From: Maratus speciosus | Taxonomy: Eukaryota; Arthropoda; Arachnida; Araneae; Salticidae | NCBI GenBank assembly: GCA_963932465.1 | Contig: OZ010800.1 | Coordinates: 96,119,307-96,183,306 of the forward strand | DNA length: 64,000 bases | Direction: 5' to 3' | Shown here: in pieces, positions 10,400 to 22,161 of the stretch | How the letters are laid out: every line of letters begins with the position of its first letter | Position numbering within the stretch: the first letter of the stretch is position 1 | Translations under genes and position numbers: made by a program | Notes under the pieces: generated by a model | Databases searched by the model: none | The model's input: the letters and a program-made list of their open reading frames with translations, nothing else | Told to the model about the DNA's origin: nothing

Positions 10400-11620
10400 G
10401 TACCCTCCTGGAGGGGGGACAAGGGATGTGCATAATATGAATAAGTGGTCACAGGGTTTTTCAATGATACATCACATGGGGGTGTCGGCTAAACTTAGAA
10501 AAGTGCCAGCTTGTGTGGCCAAAGTGGAGGGGGAGGGGGCACAGGAGGTGTATAATATGAAATAGTGGCACAGAGCCTTCCAATGATATATCACGTGAGG
10601 ACTGTTGGCAAAAGTTAGAAAAGTACCCCCCAGGGTTCCAACTATAGAGCAAAGAGGGAGGTGGGTGAATTTGGGGGCATACGACTGGACCCATGGGGTG
10701 TGCAATTTTCAAACTTTTACCGAACCCCTTCTGTGACATATAATCGAATCTCTTTGGGAACTCTTTCATATTATGAACCCTCCCTCCAGAGTTGAATTTT
10801 GGGAGGAGCGAACAAATTTATAAAAATGTAGCGATTTCTACAATAAATATCATTTTAGATGTGGTTTTTTGACGAGCCATCCGATAAATGTTATTTATTA
10901 AATATAAAAATTTAAACGTGGGACTGCATGAATTCTGGGGAGAAAGACCACGGGGAGGGGTGGGGGAGCAATTTTCAAAAAAATTTTTGATCATGTTATA
11001 TATCATTGAAAAGCCATCGGACCACTCTTTCATATTACAAACCTTTCTTTCCCCTTCCCCAATTTGGCTCCCACAGGGGGAGGGGTACTTTTCAAACTTT
11101 TTTGAAACCGTAGCGTTTTTATAATTTTTTATTGGATTTTTTTACGGAACTCTCCAATAAATATTATTTATAATATATGAAATTTCAAAAAGGGGGAATT
11201 GTATTCCAGGAGGCATGATAGTTAGCCACCTGGCAGAACATTTTCCTAACTTTTGCCGACACCCCTCATATGATATATCATTAGAAAGCCCTGTGACTGC
11301 TTATTCACATTAAGCACCTACTGTGCCCCTCGCTTCCTTTGCCTTGGGAAGCATTTTTCTAAATTTTGCCGACACCCGTCCAGTCATTTGACATATAGCT
11401 AGAAAGACCTGTGGCCACTTAATCATGTTATGCTATTCCTGTACCCCTCCCCCCACAAGGAGGCACTTTTCTAAATTTAGCCAAGATCTCTCATGTGACA
11501 TATCATTGGAAAGGCCTGTGACCAATTACTGATGTTATGCACCTTTGGTGTCCCTCCCCTCACTTTGCCCCCTGAGGGTACTTTTCTAAATTTTGATATT
11601 GGTAGCCATGCTGCATTCTT
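10400..11620. repeat. Array of ~115 bp units that switches orientation
   Basis: The consensus unit, read in the right-hand orientation, runs: TTTTCTAAATTTTGCCGACA, CCCCTCATGTGACATATCAT, T.GGAAAG.CCTGTGACCAC, TTATTCATGTTATGCACC, then a C-rich block. Copies near 10461 and 10581 are on the minus strand. Those near 10731, 10990, 11258, 11371 and 11481 are on the plus strand. The array therefore flips at about 10690. Unit spacing is about 110-120 bp. Long minus-strand open frames at 10461-10769 are by-products of the repeat and should not be read as proteins. Confidence 0.7.
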
Positions 11621-11837
11621 TTTCCTATATTTTTATTGTATGTTTAACCCCATCATTTTTTGATGCAGTTTGTAATTTTTATACTTTGTTTTTATATATG
11701 TAAATAAAATAAATATATTGACAAGGTTCTGAGATAAAGAACCATAGATTGACTTAGGCCACATGGACACACACTCTTATCTATAGGCTACTTTTAATTG
11801 TAATTTCCACACCCACGTTTTAACATTTTCCATAGTA

Positions 11838-12003
11838 ATCCATAATTTAAACTAAGCCTAAAAGCAGCATTTTTTTTATACAAGAAGTTTAACATAAAAG
11901 AAGGTAGTGGGGAGGAATGGGGCAAGTCCAATTACTTCTTTTTAATAAGAGGAATGTAAATTGTTAATACGCAAATATTTTTAGAAGATACTATATTAAT
12001 TAT
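11838..12003 (+). repeat. Fragment of iterated-motif element family 1
   Basis: Matches the interior of the element at 2324-3203 (about 2614-2800): AGCCTAAAAGCAGCATTTTT, ACATAAAAGAAGGTAG, GGAGGAATGGG and CTTCTTTTTAATAAGA occur in the same order. Neither terminus is present, so it is a truncated copy. Confidence 0.7.
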
Positions 12004-12135
12004 AAAATAGGAAAAATGCGCTTTTCTCAAAAACTATGTGACAGGGTAATCGTTATAATTTTCCTGAAAGGTTTAAGTTAACTTGTACTATCTCTAATTT
12101 TTTCATAATTTTAGTTTGAGTAGTTTTGGAAATAG
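12004..12135 (+). repeat. Direct repeat flanking the 115 bp array, right copy
   Basis: Counterpart of 9796-9925. It contains TTTTCTCAAAAACTATGTGA, ATTTTCCTGAAAGG and TTTCATAATTTTAGTTTGAG. Confidence 0.6.
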
Positions 12136-12877
12136 AACTGGGGGGGGACATATTTTTGCACTACATTTTCGACGATATCTCTGCAACTATAATACCTAAA
12201 ATTAAAAGAAATGTATTTTTGAGTTCAACATTACGAAATCTTTCACACGATATACAGAGGAAAGATTTTTTTTTTCTTCAAGTAGCTTAATTAGCCCCTC
12301 TACAATTTTCCTAAATATATTTGTGAATGTTTAATAATCTGTAAATATGTGTGTCAATAGCTTTTATTACTTCCCCCGTTCCATAGTTTATGAGTAAAAT
12401 GGCTGTGACAGACACACGAGTAATCTTATTGTTCTGTTTTTACTTTTTAAGTACAGAATCCTAAAATGAAGGAAAATTTTGAATTATTACGTGTACAAAT
12501 AGTGAAAATTATGCAATATTTTAAAAAAAGATTTTCTTATGGACAATATTCATATAACAGTACAGTGGGAATCACATAGCATAAAGTAGCAGCTAGCATG
12601 TTTATATACTTTATCAATTGATGCAGCACTACAGGTAAATGCAGCCCTAAAATACATTACTTTATTTTGTACGAAAAATTTAGTATTCAACAGATGTAAA
12701 TAATAGTGCTTATACAGGCATCCCTCGACTTACGTAAATTCGCACTTACGTAAGAAATCTCGAAAATTACATTTATGAGCATACTAAGGTGCTCGATATG
12801 CATTTGCATACTTTTGATAACTGTTTTATAAATAAAATATGCAGATAAACACCACAACAATAATATAGCTTTATATA

Positions 12878-13659
12878 CAGTAGAAGATCTTTATAATGCA
12901 ATTCTCTATATAATGCACAACTTCTCTGATGTAAACAATGAATTTTTCAATTAACCCTTTGCACTCCGTTGTCGCCGCTGCGGCGACATGGTATGGTAAG
13001 TGAAAAACTCTGTTGTTGCCGCTGCAGCAACATCATCTTTCCTTGCAAAATTTGTTTTTGGCACCAGTAACAAAGGAAAATAAAATTTGCCTCATTTAAT
13101 CAGAGCATTTTTAAAATTGTGTACTTGAAGGACACTTCTTTTAAAAAAATGGTGACGACCTAATAAAACATTTGTGTAATGACGCGGAGTTGCTGGTAGC
13201 CCATACTCAAATTTATACGGAGTGCAAAGGGTTTAAAAGCACCTGAATTCCCACATTGTAAATAATTGCTACTTTCTAGAAAATTACATTTGATACATTA
13301 ATTCAACTTTATCTCCTTAAATTAGAACTTTTTAATGAAAAATATTGCTATTATTACACTAAACATTTTTGAAAATGAGTAATATACTGAATGATTTGGG
13401 TCCTGATATATCTGGACCATGTTTATAAAGTATATTTAACAATGTGTGGAATGATCAATATTATGCAAAAATTTATAATCTGCACAACTTCAGATAACAA
13501 GGAATGCAGTATAAACATACTCCACAGTACTTTCATATGTTTTAGACATATTTATAAGGGTAAATTTAATGATGTGTGAAATGTGATCCATATAACGCAA
13601 AACTCTATATAACGTACAACCTTGCATTTTTAGGTTTGCGTTATAAAGATCTTCTACTG
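12878..13659. mobile_element. Middle TIR element (CAGTAGAAGATCTTTATAA), mariner-like
   Basis: The left end CAGTAGAAGATCTTTATAAT and the right end TTATAAAGATCTTCTACTG are inverse to each other. The left flank is TA. The right flank is TG, a decayed TA. Subterminal repeats follow the pattern ATATAA.GCA.AACT on both sides. It is non-coding, inserted in 12715-14183, and itself host to 12955-13231. Confidence 0.75.
12955..13231. mobile_element. Inner piggyBac-like MITE (CCCTTTGCACTCCG)
   Basis: Ends CCCTTTGCACTCCG and CGGAGTGCAAAGGG are perfect inverses over 14 bp. The left flank is TTAA and the right flank TTTAA. A small perfect hairpin, GTCGCCGCTGCGGCGAC, lies just inside the left end and is echoed by GTTGCCGCTGCAGCAAC about 45 bp on. 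277 bp, non-coding, the youngest of three nested insertions. Confidence 0.8.
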
Positions 13660-15195
13660 TGTTAGATATAATTATATTTTTATTGGGATTTACAATCAAA
13701 TCTTTAACAAAACAAACCTGATTAAAATGAGCCCCCCCCCCCCCTCAAAAAAAAAAAAACTGTTTAACCATTACAATTTTGTTAGCTGAATTCAAACCAT
13801 AACAAAACCTTGGAGAAGAGGAATGAGTGTATTTTTTCCTCCAGCTTCAGAGCTGTTCATTTGATGTAGATTCAAAATTGATATAAATTAATTCATCCAT
13901 GTTAAATTGATAAATCGCATATTCCACAATACTTTTTATTTGAAAAGTGTTCTTTCAATTTGTTTTTATATTTTTTCATACTTTTATAGTTTATATCCAA
14001 GTAAATACTGTTGCATGCTACTTTATTTATAAAATACTGTGTAAATAATGTATATACTATATAATAATTATTGCAGTTTCTGACGAAATTTTACCTAAGG
14101 AATTTACAAATTCAACTTACGTAAAATTTGACTTACGAAAAAGTTTACGGAACACATTACTTACATAAGTCGGGGGATGCCTGTATAATAAATTTAAAGC
14201 AGTTTCTCAAAAAAAAAAAAAACTTTGACTTATTTTTAAACCTAAAAGCATGATGCTGTAGGCATGATTATTGAATAAAATTCATCAGTCAACAGTTCTT
14301 TTTAGATAAATTACATTTTGTGTTGTAAGTAATTGTAGTTTTATGACAGCAGTTTTTTCCCTCTCATTCAGAAATTTGGTTCAAAATACCAAATTTGACA
14401 TTTTCTCAAAGCTCTTCCACCTTTACTGGAAAACTGAAAAAGTTTGATTATAGATTTTTGGATAAGAGCCTAGTAGCAGAAAATTCTCCAAGTGTCTGCA
14501 ACAGATAGGGGAAGGCGGGGTACAATGAAACAAAATTTACTATTTTTTCCCCCTATTTACAATTTTGCATGCACAAAAATATAATTAATGCATACTTTTA
14601 ATCTTGTATTTTCCCCCATCTAAATAAATTTTTATTAGGTTCTAAACAATATCTTTATGCTTGAAAAATAACAAAAATAAATGTCTTACAGTGTTTCATT
14701 GTACCCCATATGCAGGGGTACAATGAAACGCTCCAAAAGATGGAAGCAATTTTCACTCAGTATAGTTTATTTTATGAACAATGAGATAAATACAAAAACA
14801 AAACTTGATTAATAAAATACAAAAAAGGAACTTGATAAAAATATTATAGTCCAAGATGAAAAATAAGAAAATTCTATTAATTTAAGAAATACCTTTCATT
14901 TTATATTAAATTGGCTCAAGTCAGTTTCAAAAATTAGCATTTCCACTTTTCTTTCAGTTGCTCCTGAAGGAATTGGGGGGTGGTAGTTTTAACACAATGA
15001 GATTTCTTAAAAAATGTAAGTTTCTGAAGAACGCACAAATTTAAAACTAGGTTGGAGTCTTTATATCAAGTACTTAACATTTGACTTCATTTAAATGTAT
15101 GATTTCTCCAACGGTATATATATCCTTAAATTTCCATTAATATGGGTACTGCTTGTGCCATACCTGCTGTGTGTGGATATCTCATTCTTAGCACC

Positions 15196-15405
15196 TTAAT
15201 GATCAGCTGGAGCTGGGAAAAAAAAATCTGGATCATCGTAATCTTCATCAGAGTCTGTAGCAGGCAGAGTTTGTTTTGAAAACAATCCCTTCACAGCTTT
15301 TTCCCTTTTTCTATTTTTTAATTGCTTGACAACAGCATTTTCACTGGCCTGATTAGAACAAAACTCTTTTTTTTCTGTTTTCCTACTCTTACTTCTAATA
15401 TATTT
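15196..15405 (-). pseudogene. Transposase C-terminal remnant, acidic tail
   Basis: An uninterrupted minus-strand frame of about 69 codons ends at TAA 15196-15198. It is rich in K/R (RSKSRKTEKKEFCSNQASEN, later QLKNRKREKAVKGLF) and closes with the acidic stretch ATDSDEDYDDPDFFFPAP. A basic stretch followed by an acidic end is common at the C-terminus of pogo/Tigger-type transposases. The hAT insertion begins 30 bp upstream and cuts off the rest. There is no catalytic motif. The family assignment is inference from layout and from the TA-flanked host element. Confidence 0.45.
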
Positions 15406-15435
15406 TATTTACTACTTTTATTACTGTAATAAAAC

Positions 15436-16392
15436 TAGGGATGCACCGAATATTCGGTATTCGGCCATGTTACCGAATATTCGGTTTGGCCGAATATCAA
15501 ACTAATTGGTATGCCGAATATTCGGCCTGGCCAAATAGCAAACTATTTGGCATGCCGAATATCAAAATATTCGGCCGAACCGAAAATTAAAAAAAAAACT
15601 TTGAAAACATAATTTTGAAAATCTTTACAACTTCTACATTTAAAAGTCAACTTATAAAGATATTCAGAATAATTAAAAACAGAATCATATTTAAATAAAA
15701 GAGAATGTTTTTACATTATTTATTTGCTGTTTATTAAGTATTATTTAAGAAAATTAACCAATCATGAGTATTTTCATAGGAATTAATTATGTACAAATGC
15801 AAGTTCCTGAACATTTTCCAGTAAAAAATTTGTTTCTTGCTAAGATTTTAAGAACAACGTTTAGAATCTCTGAAAATGATAGCCCACTCCAGAGACCGAT
15901 CTAGGATGAATTAAAAAAATTTCCTTGCTTAATCAAAGGGAGTAGAACAGTTATTCTTGCTAAGTTGCCACCATATAAAATTTGAATCGATTGTATTTAT
16001 TTACTTTTGTCTCTTCCTGACAAACAAATAATATATGATCCTATACAATTTTTTCACAATTTCTCATTGATTTTAAAATGTTTGTTTTAGAATTTAAGAA
16101 AATTTTATTCATTTGTTTTAATTCTCAGAATAAGCCATGAAATTTAAAATTTGACTAATTAAAATTTTTTTTATAACTATCCTCTTCTTAAATAACTCAA
16201 AGCAGATTTTTTTTCAGCATAAAGTTTACTTGAAAAAGCTCTTGTTTATTAGAATAATAGTTTCTGTTTTAAATATTATGTAAAATTGTTTTAAAATGTA
16301 ACATTTTAATGCCTTTAAATTTTGAAATATAAAAGTATTCAACAAGCTGAATATTCGGTATTCAGCCAAAATCACTATTCGGTGCATCCCTA
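15436..16392. mobile_element. hAT-type non-autonomous element with perfect 8 bp duplication
   Basis: Ends TAGGGATGCACCGAATATTC and GAATATT...ATTCGGTGCATCCCTA are inverse. AATAAAAC occurs directly on both sides (15428-15435, 16393-16400), a perfect 8 bp target-site duplication typical of hAT elements. Near the left end the palindrome CGAATATTCGG recurs several times (15456-15585). 957 bp, no transposase. It is inserted in the iterated-motif element 14508-16789. Confidence 0.85.
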
Positions 16393-16791
16393 AATAAAAC
16401 ATGTTTCATTGTACCCCATCTGCAAGTGTTCCATTGTACCCCACACTGAGGTTACTAAGTAAAAATTTATTTTCAAACTTCTAATATTTATTTTATTTTA
16501 TTTTGGTTTTGGAGGTATGAAGATAACAACCCAAAGATTACAATGTATAGAAAAAATAATTATTACATATAACAACAAGGAACAAGAAACAAAATTACTT
16601 TTTGGAAAGAAAGTTACTTTCAATGATGTAAAAACAATCTTCTATTGCTACTGTTGTAGAAGTGTGAATGTATCCAAATCACATTAGTAATTGGAACACA
16701 TAGTTGTATAACATATACATAAACTTCAATGCTCTGTGACAAATTTGACTGATTTTACAAGTAATGTTTCATTGTACCCCGTCTTCCCCTA

Positions 16792-18413
16792 CTTCAGGGG
16801 TAGAAAGTATTCTGCCAGGTAAAATATTTTACAATTGAAGCATTAATTAATCAAACAATCACTTACCTGTAATGTCTTTATTCATTTTATTCGTTTTTAT
16901 TAATAATACTCTTAAGTTTTTGCGTTAAGTAATAAAGAGCTAAACATAATTAAAGCAAAATATAGGTTCTATGATAAAAGAATCTGGAAAAAAAAAAAAA
17001 AAAGAAAATCTGTGACGCCAATCTTGAACTTTTTGCTACACCTTGGATAAGAAAGAGCACCTGCTAAATTCATTGTAATGTATAAACTGTAGTAATAAAT
17101 AATGTGTAATAAAATGAATTAAAAGATGTATCAGAAAGAAAATTCATAAAGTTTGTGAACAATAAAGTGCAATATAGGCTTGCAAACAGTAATTTTTTTT
17201 TCAAGTATAAAAAACATTTAATTTAAAATTGATAGCTATCATTCACATTGTTATAGCAATTTCCTTCCAGTAATCAAATTTACTCGTCCATAAAATAAGC
17301 ATAGGAAGCATAGTAAATTTCTGTATGTAAAAGAGAGTAAAGATTCTCTTATCTCATTAGACTTTTACTATATAACGTTAAATTGGAATAAACTTCCTTT
17401 TTCTCAAAGTTTTTATTATTTAAATAGAAATATAGTAGAGTACAGCTAATTTGCAAGTGCGTGTAATCCGTATTGTACATATGCATAAAAAAAAGCACAA
17501 TTCTTGTCAGGGGGGAGGGGAGAGAGAGAACTGACTATTGGTGAATCAAAAACAAAAAGTAGATATATATATATATATAACCACGTTACAAAACAACACA
17601 AATTTTATATATATTATTATTATTATTAGGTATTTTTCTATTGTTAAGTATTGTTTCTATTTTCTTTGTTTATGTGAAAATTAGAAACAATACTTTTATT
17701 ATGTTTTACAAATTTCTCCGATACTACACCCACCTTACCTTACCTTATAATAAATAAAAATACTTTATAGTTAGAAAGACTGCAATCATTCCAGATTAAA
17801 ACTTAAAATAGATTAATATTACAAAAAAGCAACAACTAAATAAAGCAAAGCAAAAATAAAAACAAATATATTTTATTAAAATTACAAACACATAAAATGT
17901 GCAAAAAAAATTTCACAAACTTATATGAGCTTCCAGTATTATTAAAATTCGCATAAATAATAACAGTATCATCGTGGATGAAAGTCAGAAACATTTTAGA
18001 CTGCCAAGTTTGATAATAATTAGTTATAATACGCACGCTACAACAACAATCACTTGATACATGTATCGAGTTGTTAATATAGGACTTGTCTCACAGTAAT
18101 AACTGAGAAAATGATCATTATGTTATAGCCCTTATATTTGCACATCTTCTGATTAAATTAAGAGCTATTCTGTACCTTTTCAAATTCAATTATTATTAGA
18201 GTCAACATCAAACTGTTTGGTAAAAGATTTTGTTTAATGCCAGCACATAAACGAGGTGACTTCTTTTAAAATAAAAGCTTTGTAACCCTCAAAAGATAAA
18301 TTTTATTGTTGCGCCAATGCACTAGAATTTTGGATGAAGAAATTTCACAAAACTTTCTCAATTACAATAAACAATAAATTCGTTTACAACACTTTTAAAT
18401 TTAACGACTTGAT
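16792..18413. other. AT-rich sequence, no gene seen
   Basis: Contains a (TA)n run near 17562-17578 and A runs near 16990. No open frame with splice context was recognised. Confidence 0.55.
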
Positions 18414-18640
18414 TTACCGTTAGATATACAAACATCGTCGCGTCACGTGACTTTTGAAGCTTACCGTTAGATATGCAAACATCACATCTTTCCTGTCAGA
18501 AAAACTTGATCTGAAGAGCCAATCAGAGCAATGCTAACAGCTATATCTAGCCGCCTGTCTTTGGAGTATCGCTGTTTGAGCAGTGCCCAGAGCATGTGAC
18601 GTGACTGTCATCGCACGCCGTTACTGCTTGTTCATGGTTG
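18414..18640. promoter_or_regulatory. Promoter-like patch with CACGTGAC, CCAAT and TGACGTGAC
   Basis: The patch is GC-richer than its surroundings. CACGTGAC (18444-18451) is an E-box/USF-type site, CCAATCA (18519-18525) a CCAAT box, and TGACGTGAC (18597-18605) a CRE-like site. A direct repeat TACCGTTAGATAT.CAAACAT begins at 18414 and 18463, on either side of the E-box. No coding exon follows that I recognise. It may be a distal promoter, an enhancer, or part of an old repeat. Confidence 0.35.
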
Positions 18641-19888
18641 AAGAATTAATGCTTTCGATGACTGTAATGTTTCACCAGAAAAAAATCGCATTATCGAGGA
18701 AAGAATTAATTCTTTCAGATCACATATTCTAATCAGAAAAAGCTTGGATTTTAGAACTTTCTAATTTCTTGTTTTAAAATTTAGGTAGAGATTTTGCGCT
18801 GCGCATTGCGATTAGGCTTTCGTATATGATATTCAGGTCGCATGTGAGTTCAATCAACCAATGAATCAATCAATCAATTTACTATTTACCTATTTATTTT
18901 TTGAGTGTGTATGACTGAATCTTTAGTAATATAATTTAAGCAATAAGAGAGGAAATTCTTTTAAATCTGAATAAATTTTAGCAGCATAATTTGCTCTTCG
19001 TCTGCAGTAATAACTTTAAGGCAGATTGGTGAGTAAATTTTTCATTTCCAGAGCTTGTAAAATATTCGTTAATCGATTAAAATTCTATGAAAAACATTCC
19101 TATTGGCAGTTGCACTCACAAGCGGAGGGGAGACTCACATTCCCTTAACGTTTCATTTTACGATTTTTTTTTTCCTTGCACTAGAGTAAATGAGGATTTT
19201 CAATTCATAAAAATTAAAATTTAGAAATAAAGTAAATCCTGTCAAAACCGACTGTGTCTCTAACGGAGTTCTGTCTTAAACGGAAAAAAAAAAAAAATGA
19301 GGGTGCCATCGATACCATAAATATTTTACCTGTAAGTACCTTCCGATACAAAATCCAATCTAAAACTGAATTTACTTTTTGGAATACAGAATACTTGTCA
19401 ATGTTTTGTAGAATAAGCTTAGTTTAAATCTTTCTAGAAGTGTGCATTTTTAGCCGACTTCAAAAAAGTTGTAGGTTATCAATTCGACCCGTATGTATGC
19501 ATTTTTTGTCCTGTATAACTTTTGTAAATGTGCATTGATTTTGATAATTTTTTGTTTGTTTCTATGGGAAGAGCACCAATTCCTGTTCTGGTTTTTTTGG
19601 CGATAAATGTTTTGATGTGGTTGTTGCAATTGGTTGATTGCCGTTGCACTTTTTGTTTACTTTTGGAATGGACATTGTGCTTTTTTTGTGTCATTTTTTG
19701 CATTCAATATATTTTTTCAAAAAAGTTTATAACTTTTTTTTATATATACTGTAATGTAATATTATGCAAGTACCTTTTTGGCTTAGATGCTGTATATTCC
19801 CGCAGCCACCATCTTGGATTCCTTGGCGTTTTTTTTTGTTGTTGTTGCCGTTACTGATAAGAAGGTAACCCCGACAACTGAATCCTGT
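18641..19888. other. AT-rich sequence, no gene supported
   Basis: A 109-codon plus-strand frame at 19528-19857 is low in complexity (F, C, L, I) and ends in a GTT repeat. It looks like translated AT-rich repeat. The word GCCACCATCTTGGATTCC at about 19804 recurs inverted near 22583. Confidence 0.5.
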
Positions 19889-20041
19889 TTAACCCTTTAA
19901 GTCTCAATTCGCCCGAGATACTAAATCCCATAACACTCGGCAAACGGCCTTGTTTATTTCTCCCCCCTCTTTTGTGAAGTACGAGTCCCCGAACATGGAT
20001 TGACGTGACTGCTTAATCTGTTTAACCAGGGTTCGTTGATC

Positions 20042-20225
20042 AATGGATATATATCATGATATATATCCAATATTTATTTTTAAAATATCAAGATTTTTGA
20101 TATTTTCAAATTTTTGATATTTATTTTGAAATTTTTGATATTTATTTTCAAAATATCAAGATTTTTGATATTTTGTATATTTGATATTTATTTTCAAGAT
20201 AATCTTGATATTTTCTTCAGTCAAA
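20042..20225. repeat. AT-rich minisatellite built on GATATTTATTTTCAAAATAT
   Basis: Several degenerate units alternate AAATATCAAGATTTTTGATA with TTTGATATTTATTTT. Each unit is partly self-complementary, so the tract can form multiple small hairpins. Confidence 0.65.
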
Positions 20226-21733
20226 CAAGTATAAATGAATTTTTCAACTGTTATTGACTGCGTCATTCTGTAGATAAATAACTTCTGGGAGTTTTTTTTT
20301 TTTTTTTTTTTAACTCTCTGGCAGTGACTTTTCTAGGCAAGAAAGAAAAATATCTTTTCCAAGCTTCATGTTTGAAACTTTTATTTTTGAATGTATAACT
20401 AATAATTAGTATGTCAGACAATTAATTCAGAACAGCTGAAGATTAACTGTAATTTAAGCAATCATTTATGTTAGAGCTTCTTTAGAAAATAATCTTTTCT
20501 GATTTTGGTTTAGTTGAGTCTGAACTGTATAATAGGTTAGGGAATAAAAAATAAGATAAGCTTACATTTATGTTAAAATTCTTCAATTAAAAAAAAAATT
20601 GTATTTAATACTTTGCTTTATAAAATATAAAACTTTCTGAAACTTCATACAAATCCTATAGTTTATATAAGTGTATAAAGCAAATTGTATCTGTTTTCAG
20701 TTTGTTGATATTCAATTTTGTTCTTACAAGGGAACCACTTTTGGTGCTGCTTGCACCTAGCATTGAGACCTGGTGCATTTTAAAGCCCTATATTATGAAG
20801 TTTGAGAATCGATAAAATTTTTCTGTTAAAATAATATTTCTTGATTTTATAGCTGCATAACTTTCTGAAAATGCAATTTTCAAGACCATTTATTGGACTT
20901 TTAAAACTTAATTTCTTTAAAGAAAAGCATTTAAAAATAAAAATTAATTAATAATAAGTATAAAATATTGAAAAAAGTTTGATAATTCCTTCACGAATTT
21001 GAATCACGAATAAAAACCCACGAATTTGATTTTGAAAAATTGCAACATTATAGGGGAGACCAGGGTACAGTGGACCATCCCTTATATTTTACTTATTTTT
21101 AAAGCTTTTCTTTTAGGCTAATTGATAACAGCACTGGATTGATTACTTATAGCCTTAAGAACACATCATTAGCTCAGCATTAACCCTTTTATCCTGACTG
21201 GTTGTTTTGAGCTCCTAAAAGTAAAATTTTTCATCATCATACTTTTCTTCATTGAGTAATTAAAGGTTATGGATAAATAAGATAAAACAACTTTTTTAGA
21301 AAGGTAAGAAGGTCTTTATTTAAAAGAAAACTTTAAATAATATTTTTATGAGTATGTATTGAACTTCAACATGGGGCACAGTGGACCGCCCACTGCTGGG
21401 GTACAGTGGTCCGCCCACTGCTGGGGTACAGTGGTCCGCAATGAATACTGCTCCTGTAATGAAGAATTTTCTAAATATTTAATAATTGCTTATTCTCTAT
21501 AAAGAAATATTGTTTTAAAATAGTTATTTAACTATAAAATAAAGTAAACAAAGAAAGATGACAATTTACTTAATTCTACAATGCATAGAGTTTAGCCATT
21601 TGGCACACTTTAAATTTCATGTTATATGTTGTTCAGATTATAATGTAGCCATTGACACTTTAGTTTTCTCTTAAATTATGGATAACAGTTCACGTGTGAT
21701 TTTTAAAATAAGTTTTCTTGTTCAATATAGCAG

Positions 21734-21763
21734 TTTTTTTTTTTGGGGGGGGGGGGGGGGGGG
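21734..21763 (+). repeat. Compound T11-G19 homopolymer tract
   Basis: Eleven T followed directly by nineteen G. Similar T-then-G or C-then-A tracts occur at 6058, 7022, 13732, 55746 and 62847. Confidence 0.9.
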
Positions 21764-22161
21764 AGAAGGAGAGAAATGAAAATCATGCATTCTAGAGTTA
21801 ACATAGTAAGAATTATTTTGTTTTGTATTTACTGCCTTTGAAAAATATAACGGCATAGATGACGTATCTTCCCTCAGCCATTGTTGTTTTGAATTGTTTG
21901 TTGGCAGTGTTTACGGATATGACAAACTCGATATGGAAACCCAGTGTGACGTGTGTGTTGTGACGTGTCATGTTCTGGCAACCCCTGAGAAGCTTAGAAT
22001 TTTGTGAATGTATTTTGATATCGTGTATCGTGTTCTATCGTTGTCTTTTTATTTTTATGTTAAATTTATTGGATGTATTTCATTGACTATAGTTTCTGTA
22101 GTACTGTAGTCCATTTAAACGCTCTTGCTGAAGTAATTAAGAAATATGAGGAAATTTTGAC

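Larger units (their letters stand above)
12715..14183. mobile_element. Outer TIR element (CAGGCATCCCTCGACTTACG), Tigger/mariner-like
   Basis: The left end CAGGCATCCCTCGACTTACG and the right end with its inverse (CTTACATAAGTCGGGGGATG, then CCTG) are flanked by TA (12713-12714, 14184-14185). The CAGG..CCTCG start resembles Tigger termini from memory. No transposase signature is visible. It contains the inner elements 12878-13659 and 12955-13231, so about half of its length is later insertion. Confidence 0.75.
14508..16789 (-). mobile_element. Iterated-motif TA element, family 2 (GGGGTACAATGAAAC type)
   Basis: The left end GGGGAAGGCGGGGTACAATG and the right inverse CATTGTACCCCGTCTTCCCC are flanked by TA (14506-14507, 16790-16791). 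The terminal word GGGGTACAATGAAAC recurs inside at about 14715 (+). It is inverted at about 14693, 16404, 16430 (variant) and 16766. A minus-strand open fragment (15196-15405) looks like a transposase tail. A 957 bp hAT-type element (15436-16392) interrupts it. Confidence 0.8.

Noticed and set aside
10461..10769. Two overlapping minus-strand open frames of 77 and 102 codons
   Set aside because: They lie inside the 115 bp repeat array. Their Pro/Ser/Cys-rich translations repeat with the units, so they are products of the repeat.
19528..19857. 109-codon plus-strand frame
   Set aside because: Hydrophobic, Cys/Phe-rich low-complexity translation of AT-rich repeat DNA ending in a GTT run. No motif and no splice context.
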